From Bacteroidota bacterium (GTDB taxonomy: Bacteria > Bacteroidota > Ignavibacteria > UBA10030 > SZUA-254), in contig SCUC01000312.1 in assembly GCA_004322375.1 (NCBI GenBank), positions 1-7,021 on the forward strand: DNA of 7,021 nt. Reading direction: 5' to 3'. This document shows positions 1 through 5,217 of this stretch, piece after piece. The notes beneath the pieces are model-generated. The model saw only the letters and a program-made list of their open reading frames with translations, was not told the origin of the DNA and ran no database searches. The translations under genes and the position numbers were made by a program. Position 1 is the stretch's first letter. Each line of letters begins with the position of its first letter.

Positions 1-31
1 CGTCGGGATTTTGGATTTTAGATTGACGCGA

Positions 32-63
32 GGATATGCGATTTGGGATATGGGATATGCGAT
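32..63. repeat. short direct repeat GGATATGCGAT, two copies 21 bp apart
   Basis: The 11-mer GGATATGCGAT occurs at 32-42 and again at 53-63, with a GGGATAT unit between the copies. The surrounding 1-85 is made of similar purine/T words (GGATTTT, GATTTGGGATA, GATGTGAGATG). It reads as low-complexity intergenic sequence rather than a gene or an organised array. Similar wording recurs near 3340-3366 ahead of tRNA-Leu and at 5080-5115 after the B12-binding gene, so this may be a general feature of the host's intergenic DNA. No function is assigned. Confidence 0.5.
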
Positions 64-132
64 GTGAGATGTCGGTGGTGGAGTTATGGATTTTTGGAGT
101 ATTGATTGGTCGGATTCTGTCATGAGAAATAG

Positions 133-216
133 AAGGACTCCGACTTCTTCAACATTGAATTCTGAAGAAATTCTCAATTATTTTTTTTCTTATTCGTTAC
201 AGAAGTCGGAGTTCTT
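133..216. repeat. 16-bp inverted repeat with 52-nt loop upstream of the Roco-TIR gene
   Basis: AAGGACTCCGACTTCT (133-148) and AGAAGTCGGAGTTCTT (201-216) are reverse complements except for one position, which would be a G.U pair in RNA. A further G.U and A-U pair can extend the stem outward. The 52-nt interval contains a run of eight T (181-188). The repeat lies 70 nt before the start codon at 286. It could be a structured 5' leader, a small non-autonomous element, or a factor-binding palindrome; the sequence does not decide between these. The stretch 1-285 otherwise contains no gene I can support. No clear TAnnTTTG or sigma70 promoter is visible for the downstream gene; CAAATTTG at 237-244 is only a partial match. 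Confidence 0.65.
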
Positions 217-285
217 TTACCGTTTTGGCAGAGTGACAAATTTGAAATACACAACACACACACTATTACTTTTTAAGAGTTTTTT

Positions 286-2940
286 ATGACTGATGTAGAG
301 ATAATAAAAAAATTAGAAAAAATTGTAGGAAAAAAACTACACCTGTTAAAACAAATGTGGGAAGGAAACGGTTATACAGTAAATGATGATAAAAAAGTTA
401 CTGGTGTAAACCTTCAAGATTGCGAATTAAAAGAACTAAAAGATATCGCATCTGCACTGATCGTTTTGACCAACCTGACTGACTTGTATTTAAGCACTAC
501 TCAACTGAGCGATATTACGCCCCTAAGTGGTTTAACCAAACTGACTACTTTGTATTTAGACAATACTCAACTGAGCGATATTACACCGCTCAGTGGTTTG
601 ACCAACCTGACTGACTTGTATTTAAGCACTACTCAACTGAGCGATATTACGCCGCTAAGTGGTTTGAACAACCTGACTATTTTGGATTTAACCAATACTC
701 AACTGCGCGATATTACGCCGCTAAGTGGTTTGACCAACCTGACTACTTTGTATTTAGACGATACTCAACTGCGCGATATTACGCCGCTAAGTGGCTTGAC
801 CAACCTGACTTACTTGTATTTACACAATACTCAACTGAGCGATATTACGCCCCTAAGTGGTTTGACTAACCTGACTTACTTGTTTTTAAGCAATAATCAA
901 CTGAACAATATTACGCCGCTAAGTGGTTTGACCAACCTGACTACTTTAGATTTACGCGATAATCAACTGAGCGATATTGGTGCGTTGAAAGGCTTGACAA
1001 AACTTACAAATGTATATTTAGAAAACAACCCTATAGAAAATCCTCCTCGTGAAATTGTAAACAAGGGTATTAAAGCCATACAAGAATGGTTTAAAGAAGA
1101 AAAAATTTACATCAATGAAGTAAAAGTGTTGCTGGTAGGGCATGGGGAGGTGGGAAAAACGACTCTCGTCAAATGCCTCAAGGGAGAAAAGCCTAACAAA
1201 AAGGAACAAGCCACGCATTATATCAACATTAGCAAGCAGGAGGTTAGACATAAGAAGAAGAACGTCAAGCTGAAGTATTGGGATTTTGGCGGTCAGGAAA
1301 TGATGCACTCGACTCATCAATTTTTCCTCTCAAAACGATGTCTCTACATCTTAGTTCTCGATGGGAGGAGGGATGAAGACCCGGAATACTGGCTCAAGCA
1401 TATCGAGAGCTTCGGGGGAAATTCTCCCGTGCTGGTCGTTCTCAATAAAATTGATACCAATCCTGCTTTTGACGTGGACAGGCGATTTTTACAGGAGAAA
1501 TATAAATTTATCAAGGGGTTTTACAAGACCGCATGTTTCGGAAAAAAGCTCGGGATTAACGAACTGAAAAAAGGCATCATCCAAGCTTTAAATGAAGTAG
1601 AAATACTCTCAACAGGATTCCTGAAAAGCTGGCTTCCCGTCAAGAATACACTTGAAGAAATGACAGAGCCGTTTATTTCTCAACATACCTACGAGGGATT
1701 TTGTGCTGAGGAAGGAATCAGCGAGACGAACTCAAGAGAAACATTAGCAGAATATCTGAACGACCTTGGAATTGTTGTCCATTTTAAGGATGTCAAGCTG
1801 CAGGATATGCACATTCTTCAGCCGAGATGGGCATCGCGCGCGGCATATAAAATCATTACCTCGAAGAAAGTGGCTGATAGCCATGGAATATTGAAGGAAG
1901 ATTGGCTCAAAGAAATCATGAAGAAAGAGGGGAAGGATGATTATACCTATGACCCTTCGGTCTTCCCGTTCATCCTGGAATTGATGGAAAAATTTGAGCT
2001 AAGTTATCCCCTGAAAGTAAAGGATACGTATTTAATCTCTGAGTTGTTGGATATTCAGCAACCGCCGCTCCCTGCGCATGAAGGAAGCGTCTTGAAATTT
2101 TATTTGCAATTCGAAGATTTACTCCCCCGTTCCATTATGCCCCGGTTTATAGTTCGCATGCACGAAGATATTAAAGCTGACTTGCGGTGGAGAACAGGCG
2201 TAGTTCTCTATGTGAAAGAATTCGATACTACAGCAATTGTTATTGCCGATATGAAAGAACGAAAAATTAACGTAACCGTAAGCGGCAAACGAAAGAGAGA
2301 ACATTTTGCGTACATCAGAAAAACAATCCATGACATACGAGGAAGCTTTGAAAAACTAAACGTTACCGAGTGGCTCCCCTTACCGGATGTTGATGGCTAT
2401 GCTCTGGAATATGATGAGCTCATCGGGTATGAAGAAAGTGGAAAGGAAGAATATTTTGTAGGCAAACTGAAAAAAAACTACAAAGTAAAAGACCTTCTGG
2501 ATGGAATAGTGCCTGAAAACGTTAGAAAAAATGTATTCCGTTGGGAAGTGTTTTTGTGTCATTCGTCCGAGGATTCTGATGTGCTTCGTCTGATAACAGT
2601 TGATCTATGGGATAAGGGCATATCGTATTGGCTCGATAGTGAGCAAATAAGACCGGGGGATAATATCATTGACAAAATAACGGATGGAATCCTGAATAGC
2701 AGAAATATCGTAGTATGTATAAGTCAAAACCAGTTAAAGTCAGGGTGGTCACGAGTTGAATATCAAGCGATATTACAAAGAATTTTTACAAAACAAACAG
2801 AACAAAAAGTGATTCCATTTATCATTGATGATACATCAGATGACCTAATACCACCTTTACTTAGTATTTATAGGCGTGAACGGTATCGCTTGTCTGATGA
2901 ATACCAAAGATTGCTCGAATTTCTAAGGAGACGAATATAG
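286..2940 (+). CDS. LRR-Roc-COR-TIR multidomain protein (Roco family GTPase with TIR effector)
   Basis: This 884-residue protein is a Roco-type GTPase with a C-terminal TIR domain. Seen in order: an N-terminal cap (1-60); eight 22-residue leucine-rich repeats (61-236) and a closing partial repeat (237-254); a linker; a Roc GTPase domain (about 278-430) with P-loop GHGEVGKT (285-292), switch II DFGGQE (333-338) and NKID (387-390); a COR region (about 435-740), including LQPRW (511-515); and a TIR domain (about 753-884) starting WEVFLCHSSED, with DSEQIRPGD (784-792) as the BB-loop region and W821-S-R-V-E825, whose Glu sits where NADase TIRs carry the catalytic residue. Roco proteins dimerise through COR and switch with GTP; many bacterial TIR domains cleave NAD+. 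A sensor-switch-effector immune protein is inferred, not shown. No signal peptide or membrane segment is visible, so it is probably cytoplasmic. The start at 286 has no clear Shine-Dalgarno site. It has no obvious operon partner. The LRR part is visibly more A/T-rich and repetitive than the Roc-COR part. Confidence 0.93.
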   Translation: MTDVEIIKKLEKIVGKKLHLLKQMWEGNGYTVNDDKKVTGVNLQDCELKELKDIASALIVLTNLTDLYLSTTQLSDITPLSGLTKLTTLYLDNTQLSDITPLSGLTNLTDLYLSTTQLSDITPLSGLNNLTILDLTNTQLRDITPLSGLTNLTTLYLDDTQLRDITPLSGLTNLTYLYLHNTQLSDITPLSGLTNLTYLFLSNNQLNNITPLSGLTNLTTLDLRDNQLSDIGALKGLTKLTNVYLENNPIENPPREIVNKGIKAIQEWFKEEKIYINEVKVLLVGHGEVGKTTLVKCLKGEKPNKKEQATHYINISKQEVRHKKKNVKLKYWDFGGQEMMHSTHQFFLSKRCLYILVLDGRRDEDPEYWLKHIESFGGNSPVLVVLNKIDTNPAFDVDRRFLQEKYKFIKGFYKTACFGKKLGINELKKGIIQALNEVEILSTGFLKSWLPVKNTLEEMTEPFISQHTYEGFCAEEGISETNSRETLAEYLNDLGIVVHFKDVKLQDMHILQPRWASRAAYKIITSKKVADSHGILKEDWLKEIMKKEGKDDYTYDPSVFPFILELMEKFELSYPLKVKDTYLISELLDIQQPPLPAHEGSVLKFYLQFEDLLPRSIMPRFIVRMHEDIKADLRWRTGVVLYVKEFDTTAIVIADMKERKINVTVSGKRKREHFAYIRKTIHDIRGSFEKLNVTEWLPLPDVDGYALEYDELIGYEESGKEEYFVGKLKKNYKVKDLLDGIVPENVRKNVFRWEVFLCHSSEDSDVLRLITVDLWDKGISYWLDSEQIRPGDNIIDKITDGILNSRNIVVCISQNQLKSGWSRVEYQAILQRIFTKQTEQKVIPFIIDDTSDDLIPPLLSIYRRERYRLSDEYQRLLEFLRRRI
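466..1047 (+). repeat. tandem 66-bp repeats encoding 22-residue leucine-rich repeats
   Basis: Eight in-frame 66-bp units begin at 466, 532, 598, 664, 730, 796, 862 and 928, followed by a 54-bp partial unit at 994-1047. The unit at 466-531 and the one at 598-663 differ by a single base (C522 versus G654) and encode identical residues. The other units share long identical blocks such as GATATTACGCCGCTAAGTGG. The encoded pattern is LxxLxxLxLxxTQLxDITPLSG with variable residues at the solvent-exposed x positions, as in internalin-like LRRs. The last full unit loses the DITPLSG ending (DIGALKG), marking the C-terminal cap. Such DNA-level identity suggests recent unit duplication or gene conversion. 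Confidence 0.9.
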
Positions 2941-2962
2941 GGCGACTTGGTAAGTCGCCCTA
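2938..2962. repeat. 11-bp perfect palindromic hairpin overlapping the Roco-TIR stop codon
   Basis: TAGGGCGACTT (2938-2948) and AAGTCGCCCTA (2952-2962) form a perfect 11-bp stem with loop GGT. The first three bases are the TAG stop of the Roco-TIR gene. No T-run follows, so it is not a standard intrinsic terminator, although it could stall RNA polymerase or protect the mRNA 3' end. A second smaller stem follows directly (TACAAT 2961-2966 with ATTGTA 2973-2978). The GC-rich core stands out from its A/T-rich surroundings and resembles REP-type dispersed intergenic palindromes. Copy number cannot be judged from one window. Confidence 0.7.
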
Positions 2963-3041
2963 CAATGAGACAATTGTAAATCTCCCCGAAAAATGCTATA
3001 TTATTGCTCAATTTTGAGTACAAATGCGGAGTATAAAGCAA

Positions 3042-3070
3042 TTCAGTGCAGAAATTCCTTTCGTTATACT
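3042..3070 (+). promoter_or_regulatory. weak sigma70-like promoter candidate for tRNA-Lys
   Basis: TATACT (3065-3070) matches the -10 consensus at five of six positions. TTCAGT lies 17 nt upstream (3042-3047) as a poor -35. Transcription would begin near 3077, about 20 nt before the mature tRNA-Lys 5' end, which is a reasonable leader length. The poor -35 makes this only a candidate. The rest of 2963-3097 contains no gene I can recognise. Confidence 0.3.
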
Positions 3071-3097
3071 CAGGTTGTCCGAAACAAATCAAGTTTT

Positions 3098-3169
3098 GAG
3101 CCCGTAGCTCAGTGGTAGAGCATTTGCCTTTTAAGCAAAGGGCCGTTGGTTCGATCCCAACCGGGCTCA
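3098..3169 (+). tRNA. tRNA-Lys (anticodon UUU)
   Basis: A complete cloverleaf can be drawn: acceptor GAGCCCG (3098-3104) pairs with CGGGCTC (3162-3168); the D arm is GCTC/GAGC; the anticodon stem TTTGC/GCAAA encloses loop CTTTTAA with anticodon TTT at 3130-3132; the T arm is GTTGG/CCAAC with loop TTCGATC; the discriminator is A3169. The bases after it are CAC, so the 3' CCA is not encoded and must be added by nucleotidyltransferase. Anticodon UUU reads lysine AAA/AAG codons. It lies 157 nt after the Roco-TIR stop. Confidence 0.96.
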
Positions 3170-3203
3170 CACTACCAATTGGTTAATTATTCCCCGGAAA
3201 GAA

Positions 3204-3233
3204 TTGACAAATTGGCAATATTTTTTGTATCTT
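3204..3233 (+). promoter_or_regulatory. sigma70-like promoter for tRNA-Leu and the downstream small secreted protein
   Basis: TTGACA (3204-3209) is a perfect -35 box. TATCTT (3228-3233) is a plausible -10 at 18-nt spacing, which is slightly long. Transcription would begin near 3240, leaving a leader of about 125 nt before tRNA-Leu at 3368. It is the best promoter match in the interval between the two tRNAs and has no other gene to serve, so I assign it to tRNA-Leu. The leader itself (3240-3367) has no recognised gene. Confidence 0.5.
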
Positions 3234-3367
3234 ACGTGGGTATAGAAAATCCCAATATTCAGAAAACAAATTCAAAAAAAACTCCTAATTCCGGGAGGCT
3301 AAGTACATTTTTGAAAGTTGTGTTTTGAAATTTAGCTGTAATTTGGGATTTGTGTTTTGGAATTTTT

Positions 3368-3454
3368 GCGCGAGTGGTGGAACTGGCAGACACACCATCT
3401 TGAGGGGGTGGCGCCCGAAAGGGCATGCGAGTTCAAGTCTCGCCTCGCGCACCA
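3368..3454 (+). tRNA. tRNA-Leu (anticodon GAG), with encoded CCA
   Basis: This is a class II tRNA with a long variable arm. Acceptor GCGCGAG (3368-3374) pairs with CTCGCGC (3444-3450). The anticodon stem CCATC/GGTGG (one G.U) encloses loop TTGAGGG, with anticodon GAG at 3402-3404. The variable arm GCCC-GAAA-GGGC follows, then the T arm with GTTCAAGTC. Discriminator A3451 and CCA (3452-3454) are encoded. The layout matches the standard bacterial tRNA-Leu(GAG), which reads CUC/CUU. The 3' CCA distinguishes it from the adjacent tRNA-Lys. A coding sequence begins only 45 nt after it. Confidence 0.96.
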
Positions 3455-3499
3455 GAGAATATGAATCAAACAATTAACAATATACAGAAGGCAGGGGTC

Positions 3500-3901
3500 A
3501 TGCGGATAGTAATTGTGGTTTTTCTCGTCGCCGTTTTTTCAGTTGCCGCGTTCTCGGAAGTTATCAAGGAAGGATCATTTCAAGCCACAAGCGATGGCAT
3601 GAATGTTACCCTCCGTTGGATTGTCGAGAGCGAAGCCAATGTTGCCCGCTACGAAATCGAAAAACGGAGCAACACCGATGGCGAATTTCAACCCATTGTT
3701 TCGTTGGAACCACGCGGTCAATCGGTGTACGAATTTGTTGATTACTCTGCGATGATGAAAGTAACATCGTTGTATCAGTACAGGATAAAGGTTGTTTTCT
3801 CAAACGGAGCGAATCCATTGTATGTGGGTCCGGTCAGTGTAACGCACTCTGTATCAGGCGTTCGCAAGACGTGGGGAAGCATTAAAGCGCTTTTCCGTTG
3901 A
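3500..3901 (+). CDS. small exported fibronectin-III-like protein with basic C-terminal tail
   Basis: The product is 133 residues from the ATG at 3500. I chose this start because it puts a signal peptide (MRIVIVVFLVAVFSVAAFS, cleavage about residue 19) exactly at the N-terminus, and AGAAGG at 3486-3491 lies 8 nt upstream. Earlier in-frame ATGs at 3425 (inside tRNA-Leu) and 3461 would bury the signal. The mature part (about 22-117) has the alternating pattern of a single FnIII-like beta sandwich: LRWIVESE, then YEIEKRS, then YQYRIKVVF. The last 16 residues (SGVRKTWGSIKALFR region) form a basic, possibly helical tail set apart from the fold. The function is not known; a periplasmic or cell-surface role is inferred from the signal peptide. 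It follows tRNA-Leu closely and is probably on the same transcript. Confidence 0.82.
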   Translation: MRIVIVVFLVAVFSVAAFSEVIKEGSFQATSDGMNVTLRWIVESEANVARYEIEKRSNTDGEFQPIVSLEPRGQSVYEFVDYSAMMKVTSLYQYRIKVVFSNGANPLYVGPVSVTHSVSGVRKTWGSIKALFR

Positions 3902-3928
3902 GTACATGATTTTATTGTCTTATTTTTT

Positions 3929-3956
3929 AGAGCGAGACGTTTGTTTCGCTCTTTTT
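3929..3956 (+). terminator. intrinsic terminator after the FnIII-like gene
   Basis: AGAGCGAGAC (3929-3938) pairs with GTTTCGCTCT (3943-3952), a 10-bp stem with one G.U and loop GTTT. A T-run at 3952-3956 follows and continues as GTTT. It starts 28 nt after the FnIII-like stop codon and would end the tRNA-Leu/FnIII transcript before maf. Confidence 0.85.
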
Positions 3957-4018
3957 GTTTATGTTGATTCCCCCTCGCCCATTTCGATGTCGTTACAAAA
4001 GAGAAATTTTGCCGTGGG

Positions 4019-4037
4019 CGCAACCCTCATGGTTGCG
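4019..4037. repeat. GC-rich 7-bp palindrome upstream of maf
   Basis: CGCAACC (4019-4025) and GGTTGCG (4031-4037) form a stem with loop CTCAT. Three T follow, too few for a convincing terminator. The left side extends to GGGCGCAACC, but the right side is not complementary there, as if one arm has decayed. The GGGCG-rich style recalls the palindrome at 2938-2962. It lies between the terminator at 3929-3956 and the maf promoter region. Confidence 0.45.
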
Positions 4038-4047
4038 TTTCCAAATC

Positions 4048-4053
4048 TATAAT
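4048..4053 (+). promoter_or_regulatory. possible -10 box for the maf operon
   Basis: TATAAT (4048-4053) is a perfect -10 hexamer but lies only 11 nt before the maf ATG, implying a very short or leaderless transcript. No good -35 lies at the usual distance; TTGCGT at 4033-4038 is too close. It is a candidate only. Confidence 0.25.
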
Positions 4054-4064
4054 ACATAAACATA

Positions 4065-4658
4065 ATGATAATTAAAAAACCACTTATACTTGCATCGGCA
4101 TCTGCGCGGAGGCAACACCTTCTCAGGCAAATCGGGTTACAATTCAAGGTTGTTGAGAGCGGCGTAGATGAAACATTCAATGCAACTGAAAGCGTGAATG
4201 AGAATGTCGAGCGAATTGCATTTGAAAAAGCGAAAGCAGTCGGCAGGAACATTGGCGATGGCATCATCATCGGTGCGGATACAACCGTTGTGCTTAATGG
4301 CGAGATTCTCAATAAACCTCTTTCGTTCGATGAGGCGGTTTCGATGCTTTCGAAGCTCAGCGGAAACACACATCTCGTTTATACGGGATTTTGTCTTTAT
4401 GATAAACCTTCAGATGCTTCAATACTTGCCCATGAAATAACGAAAGTAACATTCCGAGAGCTTGCCAACAATGAAATTGAAGAATATGTGAGAGCCGGCT
4501 CGCCAATGGATAAAGCGGGAGCGTACGGCATTCAAGATGATTACGGCGCGGTATTTGTGGAACGGATAGAAGGATGTTATTATAACGTGGTTGGATTTCC
4601 GCTCGCGAAATTTTATCTTGTAATGGAAAAGTTTCAAAAACAGTTAGGACTTCTTTAA
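4065..4658 (+). CDS. maf: Maf-family nucleoside triphosphate pyrophosphatase (dTTP/UTP type)
   Basis: At 197 residues this is the usual length for a cytoplasmic Maf/YhdE house-cleaning enzyme, which hydrolyses dTTP, UTP and modified pyrimidine nucleotides to monophosphate plus pyrophosphate. Family motifs are all visible: LASASARR near the N-terminus (9-16), GADTTV (70-75) with Asp72 in the place of the catalytic acid, NKP (83-85) with Lys84, and DKAGAYGIQ (149-157). The last motif, ending in Gln, is characteristic of the YhdE (dTTP/UTP) subgroup rather than YceF (m7GTP). The family has historically been called septum formation inhibitor. The start has no clear Shine-Dalgarno site, but MIIKKPLILASASARR is the normal N-terminus. 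Its stop is 2 nt before the next start, so the two genes very probably form an operon. No defects are seen. Confidence 0.94.
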   Translation: MIIKKPLILASASARRQHLLRQIGLQFKVVESGVDETFNATESVNENVERIAFEKAKAVGRNIGDGIIIGADTTVVLNGEILNKPLSFDEAVSMLSKLSGNTHLVYTGFCLYDKPSDASILAHEITKVTFRELANNEIEEYVRAGSPMDKAGAYGIQDDYGAVFVERIEGCYYNVVGFPLAKFYLVMEKFQKQLGLL

Positions 4659-4660
4659 AT

Positions 4661-5074
4661 ATGGAACGAAAAATTCGAGTTTTGGTGGCAAAAGCAGGCT
4701 TAGATGGGCATGACCGGGGAGCTAAGGTGGTTGCAGCAGCGTTGCGCGATGCGGGAATGGAAGTAATTTACACCGGTCTCCGTAAAACTCCCGAAATGAT
4801 TGTTGAAGCCGCTTTGCAAGAGGATGTTGATGCCATTGGCATTAGTCTGTTGAGCGGCGCGCATATGACCATTTTTCCGCGGGTGTTGAACCTGATGAAA
4901 GATAAGGGATTAATGGATGTATTGCTTTTTGGCGGAGGAATAATTCCTGAAGATGATATGAAATCGTTGAAGGCGATGGGCGTTGGCGCGTTATTTACTC
5001 CCGGCGCATCAACTATAGATATTGTCAGCTATGTGAAGGAGTGGGTGAAAGAACATAGGATGGAGTTGATATAA
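4661..5074 (+). CDS. stand-alone B12-binding protein, methylmalonyl-CoA mutase C-terminal domain type
   Basis: This 137-residue protein is a complete cobalamin-binding Rossmann-like domain of the methylmalonyl-CoA mutase family. It has DGHDRG (15-20), the DxHxxG signature whose His17 coordinates cobalt as lower axial ligand; SLLSG (62-66), which lines the nucleotide-tail pocket; and GGG (91-93) followed by TPG (113-115). In split mutases this small subunit pairs with a separate catalytic TIM-barrel subunit to interconvert methylmalonyl-CoA and succinyl-CoA in propionate metabolism. No large subunit lies in the window, so the partner must be elsewhere; a mutase for another acyl-CoA is also possible. 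TAGGA (4645-4649) lies 11 nt upstream as a likely ribosome site inside maf. It is cotranscribed with maf and ends at the terminator 5134-5201. Confidence 0.92.
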   Translation: MERKIRVLVAKAGLDGHDRGAKVVAAALRDAGMEVIYTGLRKTPEMIVEAALQEDVDAIGISLLSGAHMTIFPRVLNLMKDKGLMDVLLFGGGIIPEDDMKSLKAMGVGALFTPGASTIDIVSYVKEWVKEHRMELI

Positions 5075-5133
5075 CTCGATGTAAGTTGCTGGATGTAAGA
5101 GGTAAGTCGCAGGACTGAGGATTCAAGATATAA

Positions 5134-5201
5134 AATAAAAAAGGCTATCCCTTTGCATAACGTGGTTGTGTTTCGTTATGCAGGAGACAGCCTTTTTTAT
5201 T
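5134..5201. terminator. bidirectional terminator between convergent genes
   Basis: AATAAAAAAGGCT (5134-5146) pairs with AGCCTTTTTTATT (5189-5201). An inner stem TGCATAACG (5154-5162) with CGTTATGCA (5174-5182) surrounds an 11-nt loop, with a partly paired internal segment between them. The A-run on one side and T-run on the other give a U-tail in either direction. It would serve both the maf/B12-binding operon from the left and the barrel gene from the right, whose stop codon is at 5218-5220. Confidence 0.9.
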
Positions 5202-5217
5202 ATCGGTAGTGGAGTTA

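Noticed and set aside
1..85. Degenerate GGATATG words as an organised repeat array or origin iterons
   Set aside because: Only two exact 11-mers occur, spacing is irregular beyond them, and no DnaA-box-like or replication gene is nearby.
86..289. 67-residue open frame whose TGA overlaps the Roco-TIR ATG (ATGA)
   Set aside because: The overlap is suggestive of coupling, but the frame runs through the inverted repeat, has no ribosome site, shows no recognisable domain, and its composition is that of the surrounding low-complexity DNA.
466..993. Regular 66-bp repeats as a CRISPR array
   Set aside because: The repeats are in frame with no spacer sequences and encode canonical leucine-rich repeats within one long coding region.
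2868..3170. 100-residue minus-strand frame across the Roco 3' end and tRNA-Lys
   Set aside because: It covers a tRNA, the stop-codon palindrome and a real gene on the other strand. The apparent protein is a typical antisense-of-tRNA artefact.
3425..3499. Longer N-terminus for the FnIII-like protein, starting at 3425 or 3461
   Set aside because: The 3425 start lies inside tRNA-Leu, and both upstream starts would place the signal peptide internally. The 3500 start has a suitable ribosome site.
3959..4369. 136-residue minus-strand frame opposite maf
   Set aside because: It is antisense to a well-supported Maf gene with all motifs intact and has no domain of its own.
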